Shown: in pieces, positions 52,631 through 60,898 of the stretch
How the letters are laid out: each line of letters starts with the position of its first letter
How positions within the stretch are numbered: the stretch's first letter is position 1
Assembly (NCBI GenBank): GCA_902489945.1
Contig: CABUBZ010000001.1
Coordinates: forward strand, 49,603 to 113,602
Origin: an uncultured Collinsella sp.
Lineage (GTDB): Bacteria > Actinomycetota > Coriobacteriia > Coriobacteriales > Coriobacteriaceae
Direction: 5' to 3'
DNA: 64,000 bases
The notes under the pieces: model-generated
Seen by the model: only the letters and a program-made list of their open reading frames with translations
Database searches by the model: none
What the model was told of the DNA's origin: nothing
Position numbers and translations under genes: made by a program

Positions 52631-53116
52631 TTACTCAAATCGAAGCGCCGCACTCTGAGCCGCCTGCATCACGCGTTGGAGCGGCACGCCATGTTCGCGG
52701 GCAAGACGGGCGCAGTCTTCGTACTCGGGCGCCGCGCGCTCGCTGCCGTCGGGCAGGGTCGCCACCTTAACGGATACCTCGCCCCAAGGCGTTGTCACCT
52801 GCTCGAATCGGCGCGGCAGGCAAACGCGTTCCATCACCTGGCGACGAACGGCGTTGGTCGTGGTCTCCAAAAAGATAATCGTCTGTAGGCGCTCGATATC
52901 CTCGTGCGAGCAGACCACCTGCAACTGCCATCCGGGGCGGCCCTTTTTGCAGTAGAGGGGCAGCCAGTGCACCTCGCGGGCGCCGGCCTCGCGCAGGCGG
53001 TCGGCGGCGTAGGCGAGCACCTCGGGCGACGCGTCATCGATGTCGCACTCCAGCTTGACGATAGTTTCAGGCGCATCGGTCTCGCGAGACAGCGGAGATG
53101 TACTTCCACGTTGCAT
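52631..53116 (-). CDS. LarC2-like nickel insertion domain, stand-alone
   Basis: Matches the C-terminal domain of LarC (formerly DUF111): ETIVKLECDIDDASPEVLAYAADRL, EVHWLPLYCKKGRPGWQLQV, IIFLETTTNAVRRQVMERVCLPR and WGEVSVKVA. In Lactobacillus larC is split into LarC1 and LarC2 by programmed frameshifting and adds nickel to the pincer cofactor of lactate racemase. Only the LarC2 part is encoded here, 161 residues from the ATG at 53116 (AAAGGA about 10 nt upstream; 53155 is an alternative start). LarC1, LarB, LarE and LarA are not in the window. Confidence 0.8.
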   Translation of the reverse strand: MQRGSTSPLSRETDAPETIVKLECDIDDASPEVLAYAADRLREAGAREVHWLPLYCKKGRPGWQLQVVCSHEDIERLQTIIFLETTTNAVRRQVMERVCLPRRFEQVTTPWGEVSVKVATLPDGSERAAPEYEDCARLAREHGVPLQRVMQAAQSAALRFE

Positions 53117-53261
53117 ACGGTCCGGATCCTTTCCGCACGGGCTCGTTTTGTTCATCCAAACGCTAGCACATCGCGGGCGGCGCAGGGGCGGCGTCATGGG
53201 ATAGGTGCGACTTTTGCTGGGCGCAAGTGCTGGCGCGCTCCAACGCCGGCCCGCTCCACTC

Positions 53262-53326
53262 AAACGTGTACGTCAGCCTCCAAACATGTCATTTTTTGCA
53301 GCTTTTGGAGGCTAATGTACATGTTT
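53262..53326. repeat. Hairpin element L in the divergent gap
   Basis: AAACGTGTACGTCAGCCTCC plus AAA and its near reverse complement at 53304-53326 match at 20 of 23 positions. It lies in the gap between the LarC2-like gene and the divergent PHP gene. Confidence 0.6.
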
Positions 53327-53455
53327 TGAAAGCGCAAGCGAGGCCGCACCACGCGCCGCGCACCCTTTCCAATCGATTTCGGCACCCCGCGCGTACGACG
53401 CGCCGAGGCTGCGCCATTACAATGGAGCGGATTCGCCAAATGCAAAGGAGCCGCT

Positions 53456-54367
53456 ATGCCTATGTGCCCGCTGGTCGATTGCCATACCCACACCTCGTTT
53501 TCGGACGGCCATGCCTCATTTGAGGACAACGTCCGCGCCGCTGTCGCCGCCGGCTGCCGCGCCATGGTCTCGACCGACCATCTCACCCTACCTGCCAGCA
53601 TGGATGCCAACTGCGAGGTGCAGGTCGTCGAGGGCGACCTGCCGGCACATCGTCTGGCTTTTGAGGACGCTCGCAAGCTTGCCGCGCAGATTGTGCCGGA
53701 GCTCAGCTTTATCTATGGCTTTGAATGCGATTGGTACGAGGGCTGCGAGCCTTTGGTTGAGCGCTGGTCCCAGGGCGCCGTCGTGCGCCTGGGCAGTGTG
53801 CACTGGATTGGCAACCCAGGCGATATCATGGCCGGTGCCGCGGGTACGGCGGGAACGGAGGACGTCGCTCGTCCCGATACGCCCGATTCGCGCTGCGGCT
53901 GGATCGACGATGACACCAACCTGCACGTTTGGGAAAACCTGGGGGTACGCGGCGTGTGGGAGCGCTATGTCGATGACTGGTGCCGCGCCTGCGAGAGCCC
54001 GCTCAACTTTGATGTGATGGCTCACCCCGACCTGGTCATGCGCTTTTCGAAGGAAGGCTTTGCGCCCGATTTTGACCCCGCACCGTTTTGGCAGCAGATG
54101 GCAGAGTGCGCGCACGATACGGGCCGCCGCGTTGAGGTCTCGACGGCCGCACCGCGCAAGGGCTTGGGCGACTACTACCCCGCAACCGGTCTTTTGCGCT
54201 GCTTTGCCCATGCCGAAGTGCCGATCACCTTTGGCTCGGACGCGCACCGCGCCTGCGATATCTGCTGGAACATCCGCGAGGCCCAGGCGCACGCCTACGA
54301 CTGCGGTTATCGAACCTTCGACATCCCCCACGCCACCGGCGAATGGGAATCCACGCCCCTCGCCTAG
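53456..54367 (+). CDS. hisK: PHP-family phosphatase, probable histidinol phosphatase
   Basis: 303 residues with PHP metal motifs VDCHTHTSFSDGH (near 7-19), STDH (near 39-42), GFECDWY, GSVHWIG, DVMAHPDL and GSDAHR. HisK-type enzymes hydrolyse histidinol phosphate. The his operon has a monofunctional HisB without a phosphatase domain, and this gene converges on its 3' end, so the phosphatase step is probably filled here. AAAGGAG lies five nt before the ATG. The reaction is inferred from family and location. Confidence 0.8.
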   Translation: MPMCPLVDCHTHTSFSDGHASFEDNVRAAVAAGCRAMVSTDHLTLPASMDANCEVQVVEGDLPAHRLAFEDARKLAAQIVPELSFIYGFECDWYEGCEPLVERWSQGAVVRLGSVHWIGNPGDIMAGAAGTAGTEDVARPDTPDSRCGWIDDDTNLHVWENLGVRGVWERYVDDWCRACESPLNFDVMAHPDLVMRFSKEGFAPDFDPAPFWQQMAECAHDTGRRVEVSTAAPRKGLGDYYPATGLLRCFAHAEVPITFGSDAHRACDICWNIREAQAHAYDCGYRTFDIPHATGEWESTPLA

Positions 54368-54379
54368 CCATCCCTTCAT

Positions 54380-54448
54380 AAGTTGCGGTGAAATAGGGAT
54401 TGTTTTGCTTGATGAAGCGCTTAAACAGTCCCTATTTCACCGCAACTT
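54380..54448. repeat. Palindromic intergenic repeat, family C, copy 3
   Basis: The 26-bp arms start AAGTTGCGGTGAAATAGGGA and pair with a single G-T mismatch around a 17-nt loop. It lies in the convergent gap between the PHP gene and hisE. Confidence 0.85.
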
Positions 54449-54487
54449 CCATGACCCCGTTACACCAACAAAGACTGTCCCAAACGA

Positions 54488-54805
54488 CTAGTGGCGGCGG
54501 GCGTTGAGTTCGCCGGCCAGCTCGTCGAGGGTGATGCCGTAGCGCTCGAGCGTCACGAGCAGGTGGTAGACCAGGTCGCCGGCCTCGTAGCGGATGTGAT
54601 CGTGATCGTTATCCTTGCAGGCCATGATCACCTCGCTCGCCTCCTCGGCAAGCTTCTTGAGCAGCTCGTCCTCGACGTCGGTCAACAGACGAGCGGTGTA
54701 GCTCTCCTGCGGCGATGCGTCGCGACGGCCGTGAATCACCTCGGCGAGCCCCGTCAGCGTCTCACCGATATTTCCATCCTGAACGTTTGCGGTGCGCACA
54801 CCCAT
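54488..54805 (-). CDS. hisE: Phosphoribosyl-ATP pyrophosphatase
   Basis: Second step of histidine synthesis, 105 residues. The all-alpha MazG-like fold shows SYTARLLTDVEDELLKKLAEEASEV and DHIRYEAGDLVYHLLV with the metal-binding EExxE...ExxD residues. Last gene of the his operon, 46 nt after hisI. The assignment is secure. Confidence 0.95.
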   Translation of the reverse strand: MGVRTANVQDGNIGETLTGLAEVIHGRRDASPQESYTARLLTDVEDELLKKLAEEASEVIMACKDNDHDHIRYEAGDLVYHLLVTLERYGITLDELAGELNARRH

Positions 54806-54851
54806 AGTTCAATCCTTTCTGGTTGGCCGAGCGTCTAATCGAGCGCCCGCC

Positions 54852-55181
54852 CTACGCGAGTTTCTTAAAGAAGCAGGTACGGTTGCCGGTATGGCAGGCC
54901 GGACCCGGCGAGTCAACCTTGACCAGCAGCGTATCGCTATCGCAGTCGGCCCAAAGCTCCTTGACCTCCTGCATATTGCCGCTCGTCGCGCCCTTGTTCC
55001 AGAGCTCCTGGCGACTGCGGCTCCAAAACCACGTGGTACCGGTCTTGAGCGTCAGCCCCACCGACTCCTCGTTCATCCAAGCAACCATAAGCACCTCGCC
55101 GGTGTCATACTGCTGAACCACACAAGGAATCAACCCACGGGCGTCGTATTTCAGCTCGGTAGCATTTACCACCTCAGTCAT
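54852..55181 (-). CDS. hisI: Phosphoribosyl-AMP cyclohydrolase
   Basis: Third step of histidine synthesis, 109 residues. [46 protein letters not shown] and [12 protein letters not shown] carry the zinc and magnesium ligands. Start at MTEVV, chosen for spacing after GGAGG. The structured element lies in the 160-nt gap to hisF. Confidence 0.94.
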   Translation of the reverse strand: MTEVVNATELKYDARGLIPCVVQQYDTGEVLMVAWMNEESVGLTLKTGTTWFWSRSRQELWNKGATSGNMQEVKELWADCDSDTLLVKVDSPGPACHTGNRTCFFKKLA

Positions 55182-55212
55182 CATTCCTCCCAAGTAATTA
55201 CCGTGAACATCG

Positions 55213-55329
55213 CAGGTCGGCGAGGCTTGCCCAGGTGCCGCAGGTTGCCGCGAAAGAGGAGCGACGCGTACTTTGGTACGCGAGCGACGGTTTGAACGGC
55301 AAGATGCGGTGCCTGGACAAGCCGCAGCG
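55213..55329 (-). ncRNA. Structured intergenic element J, copy 2 (3' of hisF)
   Basis: About 117 nt, folding as in copy 1, with GGCTTGCCCAGG/CCTGGACAAGCC as outer arm and GCGTAC/GTACGC apex. It begins 12 nt after the hisF stop, the same distance and orientation as the copy behind purH. It splits the his operon before hisI-hisE. Confidence 0.6.
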
Positions 55330-55341
55330 AAGCCCGCAGCA

Positions 55342-56124
55342 TTAGAAGTCCAACCTCACAGGAATACCTTGAGAGGCCATATACTCTTTGACTTCGCGAA
55401 TGCTGAACGTCCCAAAGTGAAAGACGCTCGCCGCCAGCACGGCGTCGGCCTCGCCCTCAATCACGCCCTCGGCAAAATGCTCGAGCGCGCCCACACCGCC
55501 GCTCGCAATCACCGGAATCGGCACCGCGCGCGCCACGGCGCGGGTGAGCGCCAGGTCAAATCCGGCCTTGGTGCCGTCGCGGTCCATACTGGTGAGCAGG
55601 ATCTCGCCGGCGCCGCGACGAGCCGCCTCCTCGGCCCACGCCACCGCGTCGATGCCCGTGGCGTTGCGGCCGCCCGCCGTGAAGACCTCCCACTTGTCGG
55701 CACCAGATGCGCCGGGCAAACCGACGCGCTTGGCATCGATCGCCACGACCACGGCCTGGCTACCAAACGCCGCGGCAGCCTGGCTAATCAGCGACGGGTC
55801 GCGCACGGCGGCAGAGTTGAGCGACACCTTGTCGGCACCGGCTGCAACCATGGTGCGCATGCCCGCCAGGTCGCGAAAACCGCCGCCCACGGTATAGGGA
55901 ATGGCTAGCTCCTCGGCCGCATGCGCCGCCATCTCGATGGTCGTCGCACGGTTGTCGCTCGTGGCGGTAATGTCCAAGAAGACGACCTCGTCCGCACCCT
56001 CGCGGTCGTAGGCGCGCGCCAGCTCCACCGGATCGCCCGCATCGCGCAAGCTCACAAAGTTGACGCCCTTGACCACACGGCCGTCCTTGACGTCCAGGCA
56101 GGGAATCACACGTTTGGTAAGCAT
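55342..56124 (-). CDS. hisF: Imidazole glycerol phosphate synthase, cyclase subunit
   Basis: TIM-barrel subunit that, with HisH, makes imidazole glycerol phosphate and [22 protein letters not shown] (N-terminal signature with catalytic Asp), VDITAT-like [16 protein letters not shown], and [10 protein letters not shown] are visible. Length 260 is normal. It follows hisA by 3 nt. The structured element follows its stop. Confidence 0.96.
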   Translation of the reverse strand: MLTKRVIPCLDVKDGRVVKGVNFVSLRDAGDPVELARAYDREGADEVVFLDITATSDNRATTIEMAAHAAEELAIPYTVGGGFRDLAGMRTMVAAGADKVSLNSAAVRDPSLISQAAAAFGSQAVVVAIDAKRVGLPGASGADKWEVFTAGGRNATGIDAVAWAEEAARRGAGEILLTSMDRDGTKAGFDLALTRAVARAVPIPVIASGGVGALEHFAEGVIEGEADAVLAASVFHFGTFSIREVKEYMASQGIPVRLDF

Positions 56125-56127
56125 GGG

Positions 56128-56871
56128 CTACTCCTCCCCTCGGGCGGCGGTCAGCGCCTGTACCAGCGTAAAGTTGCCCTCGTAGAGCGCGCGACCGGTA
56201 ATGGCACCTTCAATCGCGCCCTCACGCACTGCGGCCAGCGCGCGGATGTCGTCGAGCGTCGAGATGCCACCCGATGCCACGACGGGAAAGCCCGCGACCT
56301 CGGCCACATGGCGATACGCCGCCACATCGATGCCCGCCTGCATGCCATCGCGCGCAATGTCGGTATACACCAGATGCTTAAAACCCAGCTCGGAAAGCTG
56401 CGCCACGGCGTCGTCGAGCGCCACGCCCGCGCCGTCACGCCAGCCATTCACCTTGACCTGGCCGTCGCGTGCGGCAATATCTGCCACCAACAGCTCGCCA
56501 AAGCCTTGGGCCGCCACCTCGGCAAAACCCGGCTCGGTCACGAGCACCGTGCCTAGTGCGATGCGGCGCGCACCGTAGCCGGCCAACTCGTCGATGCGCG
56601 CGAGCGAGCGGACGCCGCCGCCCACGTCCACGGACAGACCGTTGACGCCGCAGATGGCCTTAATCGCCGCCGAGTTGGCAGCGCATGTGTCCTCGTCCTC
56701 GCCAAAGGCAGCGGACAGGTCGACGACGTGCACCCAGCTTGCGCCCTGCTCGGCAAACGAGCGAGCAACGGCCACGGGGTCGTCGGAATATACCTTGCAG
56801 CGACTCCGGTCGCCGCGCTCCAGGCGCACGACCTTGCCGCCGATCAGATCGATTGCGGGAAACAGGATCAT
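56128..56871 (-). CDS. hisA: ProFAR isomerase
   Basis: Isomerises ProFAR to PRFAR, 247 residues. PAIDLIGGKVVRLERGD at the N-terminus (catalytic Asp8), SVDVGGGVRS, YTDIARDGMQAG with the second catalytic Asp, and ASGGISTLDD near the C-terminus. It overlaps hisH (ATGA). The assignment is secure. Confidence 0.96.
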   Translation of the reverse strand: MILFPAIDLIGGKVVRLERGDRSRCKVYSDDPVAVARSFAEQGASWVHVVDLSAAFGEDEDTCAANSAAIKAICGVNGLSVDVGGGVRSLARIDELAGYGARRIALGTVLVTEPGFAEVAAQGFGELLVADIAARDGQVKVNGWRDGAGVALDDAVAQLSELGFKHLVYTDIARDGMQAGIDVAAYRHVAEVAGFPVVASGGISTLDDIRALAAVREGAIEGAITGRALYEGNFTLVQALTAARGEE

Positions 56872-57569
56872 CGGCCGGCCTCCTCGACGATGTTGACGAA
56901 GTTCTTAAGGATGCGCTGACCCAGCGCGGAGGATTTCTCGGGATGGAACTGGCAACCCCACACGTTGCCATGGCGCACGATGCACGGGAAGCTCCGCGTA
57001 TAGTGCGTGCGCGCCAGCACATCGGCGGCATCGGAATCGTCGGCCACCGCGTAGCTGTGGGTGAAGTACATGTTGGCACCCTCGGCAAAACCAGTAAGCA
57101 GCGGATCGGCCGCACCGGCGGGCGTCATGTGCACCTGGTCCCAGCCCACGTGCGGCACCTTCAGGCGGCTCGACTCCAGGCGCGTGCACGAACCGCGCAT
57201 AATACCCAGGCCATCGACCCAGAGGACACCGGCCCGCTCGGAGGCGTTGCCGTCGGCGACCGCGCTCTCGCTCGCAGGAACGCCCTCGTTGCCGCGCTCA
57301 AAAAACAACTGAAGGCCCAGGCAGATGCCGAGCAACGGAGTTCCGGCGGCAACGGCGTCGAGCACCGCGTCCGCCTCGCCGCCCTCGCGCATAAAGGCGA
57401 CCGCGTCGTAAAACGCGCCCACGCCCGGGATGACCAGGCCGTCGGCGTTGCGGATCTGCTCCGGATCGTCCGACGTGCAGGCGGCGGCACCGGCGCGCGC
57501 AAGCCCGCGCGCAACGCTCGACAAGTTGCCCTTGTGGTAGTCGACCACCACGATCTTCGGTTCGCCCAC
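56868..57569 (-). CDS. hisH: Imidazole glycerol phosphate synthase, glutaminase subunit
   Basis: 233 residues. Class I glutamine amidotransferase: nucleophile Cys in LLGICLGLQL (near 83), and His/Glu in GCQFHPEKS. Slightly longer than the ~200 average because of an insert near 95-115 (PASESAVADGNASERAG). It overlaps hisA by four nt and supplies ammonia to HisF. Confidence 0.95.
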   Translation of the reverse strand: MGEPKIVVVDYHKGNLSSVARGLARAGAAACTSDDPEQIRNADGLVIPGVGAFYDAVAFMREGGEADAVLDAVAAGTPLLGICLGLQLFFERGNEGVPASESAVADGNASERAGVLWVDGLGIMRGSCTRLESSRLKVPHVGWDQVHMTPAGAADPLLTGFAEGANMYFTHSYAVADDSDAADVLARTHYTRSFPCIVRHGNVWGCQFHPEKSSALGQRILKNFVNIVEEAGR

Positions 57570-57596
57570 GCGACCCCTCCCTTATCTCATCATCCA

Positions 57597-57635
57597 AAAC
57601 CACCACAAAGGAGACAGGCACCTCTGTGGTGGTTT
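57597..57635. repeat. Intergenic hairpin, family F
   Basis: AAACCACCACA and TGTGGTGGTTT, perfect, around AAGGAGACAGGCACCTC. It lies between hisB and hisH inside the his operon, 14 nt after the hisB stop, and contains the GGAGACAGGCACC core seen in dispersed repeats. Confidence 0.75.
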
Positions 57636-57649
57636 GTGCGATCCGTCAG

Positions 57650-58237
57650 CTACAGCGAGCCCTTGGTGCTGGGGATGCCCTGTACGCGGGGGTCCAGCTC
57701 GCAGGCGTGGCGCATCGTGCGGCCCACGGCCTTAAAGGCGGCCTCGATAATGTGATGCGAGTTGCCACCCGCCAGCTCGCGCACGTGCAGTGTGAGCTTG
57801 GCATCGCGTGCAAAGGCATAAAAGAACTCGACGGCCAGCTCGGTATCGAACGTGCCCACGCGCTCGGTCGGCACGGGCAGCTCGCAATAAGCCTGGCCAC
57901 GGCCCGAGATGTCCACGGCAGCCATCACGAGCGTCTCGTCCATGGCGATCGCCGCATCGGAAAAGCGCGTGATGCCCGCCTTGTCGCCCAGCGCCTGGCA
58001 AAACGCCTCGCCCAGCACAATGCCCGTATCCTCGACAGTGTGGTGAGCATCGACCTCAACGTCGCCCACCGCATGTACCGTCAGATCGAACAGGCCGTGG
58101 CGGCCAAAGGCGTTGAGCATGTGATCGAAAAACGGCACGCCGGTCGAGATATCACACACGCCGCTTCCGTCCAGGTCGAGCTTTACGACAATATCGGTCT
58201 CGCCCGTCTTGCGGGTCACCTCGGCATAACGGTCCAT
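57650..58237 (-). CDS. hisB: Imidazole glycerol-phosphate dehydratase
   Basis: 195 residues, monofunctional, without the N-terminal phosphatase domain of enterobacterial HisB. TGVPFFDHMLNAFGRHG, DAHHTVEDTGI and RHACELDPR are diagnostic manganese-binding motifs. ATG directly follows the hisC stop (TAGATG). Confidence 0.96.
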   Translation of the reverse strand: MDRYAEVTRKTGETDIVVKLDLDGSGVCDISTGVPFFDHMLNAFGRHGLFDLTVHAVGDVEVDAHHTVEDTGIVLGEAFCQALGDKAGITRFSDAAIAMDETLVMAAVDISGRGQAYCELPVPTERVGTFDTELAVEFFYAFARDAKLTLHVRELAGGNSHHIIEAAFKAVGRTMRHACELDPRVQGIPSTKGSL

Positions 58238-59353
58238 CTACATCTCCTCCTTCACCAGCGCGGCAAACGCAGCCAGCACCTCGTCGTTTTCTTGCGGCGT
58301 GCCCACGGTGATGCGCAGACAGTCCGCGAGACCCGGCGCGTAGCTAAAGTCGCGCACCAGAATGGAATACTCATCGCGCAGACGCTCGCGCACGCGCGTG
58401 GCGTGCGGCGTGCGCACGAGCACAAAGTTCGCTGCGCTCGGCCATGCCTCCACAGGCAGGCCCTCGGCAGCCATCGCGCGCAGGGCGCACAGCTCGCGCT
58501 CGCGCTCGGTTGCGACCTGCGCCACCACGGGCGTGTAGGCATCGCGGGCACGCACGCAGGCAAGCGCTGCCGCCTGGCTCAGCACATTGACCGAATAGAT
58601 CTGGCGAATCGCTGCGAACACGTCGATGACCTCGGGCGCCGCGATCACGTAACCCAGACGCGTACCGGCAGCGCCAAACGCCTTGGACAACGTATGCAGA
58701 ATCACCAGGTTGGGATGCTCGGCGATAAGCCCCTGCGCCGTGGTGGCCGCGCCAAACGAATCGTCGGCAAACTCAACGTAGGCCTCGTCGACCATGACCA
58801 TGCCGGGACACGCATCGCACAGCGCCGCGACAAAGTCGAGCGGCGCCACATCACCCGTGGGGTTATTGGGCGAGGTCACGATTGCCAGGTTGCACTCGGG
58901 CGCCGCCGCAAGCACGGCTGCCTGGTCGAGCTCAAAGGTCGCCGGGTCGCGCCACACGTCGCGTACCTCGGTCTGGCAGAGCGACGCAAAGAACGCGTAC
59001 TCGCTAAAGCACGGCGGGCAGTTGAGCAGGGTCCGTCCCGCGCCGCCAAACGCCAGCAGGTAGTTATAGAGCAGCTCGTCGCCGCCGTTGCCCACGCAGA
59101 TGTTCTCGCGCGTCACGCCATGCCAGGCAGCAAGCTCGTCGCGCAGGTCGTTCGACATGGGATCGGGATAGCGATTGAGCGGCGTGGCAGCCAGGGCCGC
59201 GTCGACCGCCTCGCGCACGCCGGCCGGCACGGGATAGGTGTTCTCGTTGGCCGAAAGATTGATGCGCGTGGGCGTAAAGTTGGGATCGTAGGGCTCGATA
59301 CCGGCCAAGTAGGGCTGGACGAGCTCCTTCATGCGCGGCGTGAGTTCGGCCAT
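58238..59353 (-). CDS. hisC: Histidinol-phosphate aminotransferase
   Basis: PLP enzyme, 371 residues. Class II aminotransferase motifs: LSANENTYPVP, GNGGDELL, TSPNNPTGD, DEAYVEF and PLP-lysine in LHTLSKAFGAAGTRLGY. The ATG after GAGGAGG lies one nt beyond the hisD stop; a longer frame to 59422 overlaps hisD and is rejected. Confidence 0.95.
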   Translation of the reverse strand: MAELTPRMKELVQPYLAGIEPYDPNFTPTRINLSANENTYPVPAGVREAVDAALAATPLNRYPDPMSNDLRDELAAWHGVTRENICVGNGGDELLYNYLLAFGGAGRTLLNCPPCFSEYAFFASLCQTEVRDVWRDPATFELDQAAVLAAAPECNLAIVTSPNNPTGDVAPLDFVAALCDACPGMVMVDEAYVEFADDSFGAATTAQGLIAEHPNLVILHTLSKAFGAAGTRLGYVIAAPEVIDVFAAIRQIYSVNVLSQAAALACVRARDAYTPVVAQVATERERELCALRAMAAEGLPVEAWPSAANFVLVRTPHATRVRERLRDEYSILVRDFSYAPGLADCLRITVGTPQENDEVLAAFAALVKEEM

Positions 59354-59354
59354 G

Positions 59355-60791
59355 TTAGGCCTCCTCGCCGGTCGCGCCAGCGCCATCCGCGCCTGCAGCC
59401 GCCAGGTCCACGCCCTCGGCAACCGTCACGGTCGTATCGCCCGGCCAGGCGACCTTGGTCAGGTCGGTCGCGGCCAGAGACTCGGCACTCACGGCATCCT
59501 CGCCCTGCTCCAGCACACGGCGACGCAGAGCGGCGGAAAGCGCGTGCGCCCACAGGCCCTCGGCCTCGGCCAGGCGCTGCGTAGCGGGAGCATCGGAGAG
59601 CAGGCCTTCGGGCGTATAGCAAATGACACTCGAGCGCTTAACGAACTCTTCGACCGAAAGCGGGTTGGAGAACATGGCCGTGCCGCCGGTCGGCAGCGTG
59701 TGGTTGGGGCCGGCAACATAATCGCCAAGCGGCTCGGAGCTCCAAGCGCCCACAAAGATGGCGCCGGCGTTGCGAATGCCGCCAAGCAGGCCCATCGCGT
59801 CCTTGCAGTGCAGCTCAAGGTGCTCGGGCGCCACGGTGTTCACGGCCTCGACGGCGGCAGCCATATCGGCGGCCACCACGATGGCGCCTTCGTTGTCGAG
59901 CGAAGCGCGCGTAATCTCGGCACGCGGCGACTGCGCCACCAGGATGTCGATGCCGGCCTCGACCTCGCGCGCAAACTGCTCGTCGCAAGTCACCAGATAG
60001 CAGGCTGCCAGCGGATCGTGCTCGGCCTGGGCCATCAGGTCTGCCGCGACCACCATGGGCTTGGCCGTGGCATCGGCCAGCACGCAGACCTCGGACGGGC
60101 CGGCGACCATGTCGATTCCCACGTCGCCCGAGACAATCTGCTTGGCAGCGGCAACAAAAGCGTTACCCGGACCGGTGATCTTGTCGACACGCGGAATGGT
60201 CTCGGTACCGTACGCCAGCGCGGCCACGGCCTGAGCGCCGCCCACCATATAGATTTCGTCCACGCCGCCGAGCTTTGCCGCGGCGAGCGTGTAGGGGCTG
60301 ATCAGGCCGTCCTTTTGCGGCGGCGTCACCATAACCACGCGCTTGACGCCGGCAACCTTGGCGGGAATGGCGTTCATGAGCACGGTGGAGGGATATTGCG
60401 CGCGGCCGCCCGGTACATAGATGCCGGCCGCCGCGAGCGGGGTCACCTTAACGCCGAGCATCGTGCCGTCCGCACGCGTGGTAAACCAGCTCTGCTCGAC
60501 CTCGCGCTGGTGGAACTCGCGAATCTGGCGCGCGGCCTTCTCGAGCGCGGCGACAAAGGCCGGATCAAGACCTTCGAGCGCGGCATCGATCTGCTCTTGC
60601 GGCAAGCGGAAGCTCTGCAGCTCAACGCCGTCAAAACGCTGGCAGTAATCGCGCACCGCGGCATCGCCGTTGGCGCGCACGTTGACCACGATATCACGGG
60701 CGGCGTCGACGATGTTTTGCGGCAGCACGCCCTTGCGGTTGAGCTGGTTGGTAACGAGACGCTCACCGGGAGCAAGCTTGATGGTCTTCAT
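59355..60791 (-). CDS. hisD: Histidinol dehydrogenase
   Basis: Zinc enzyme oxidising histidinol to histidine in two steps, 478 residues. [41 protein letters not shown] and [25 protein letters not shown] are conserved, including the catalytic Glu/His pair region. A ~45-residue Ala/Gly/Val tail ends [11 protein letters not shown] 107-nt gap with a GC-rich hairpin separates it from hisZG. Confidence 0.95.
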   Translation of the reverse strand: MKTIKLAPGERLVTNQLNRKGVLPQNIVDAARDIVVNVRANGDAAVRDYCQRFDGVELQSFRLPQEQIDAALEGLDPAFVAALEKAARQIREFHQREVEQSWFTTRADGTMLGVKVTPLAAAGIYVPGGRAQYPSTVLMNAIPAKVAGVKRVVMVTPPQKDGLISPYTLAAAKLGGVDEIYMVGGAQAVAALAYGTETIPRVDKITGPGNAFVAAAKQIVSGDVGIDMVAGPSEVCVLADATAKPMVVAADLMAQAEHDPLAACYLVTCDEQFAREVEAGIDILVAQSPRAEITRASLDNEGAIVVAADMAAAVEAVNTVAPEHLELHCKDAMGLLGGIRNAGAIFVGAWSSEPLGDYVAGPNHTLPTGGTAMFSNPLSVEEFVKRSSVICYTPEGLLSDAPATQRLAEAEGLWAHALSAALRRRVLEQGEDAVSAESLAATDLTKVAWPGDTTVTVAEGVDLAAAGADGAGATGEEA

Positions 60792-60898
60792 ATCGGTATC
60801 CCCTATCGGTCGAGGTTGCGTTTGAAAAACGAGAGGCCGGGCGGCGGCGCCAGTCGACCCGCAGCCCGGATATGGGGGGGCGCCCGTGCGTGCTCGCG

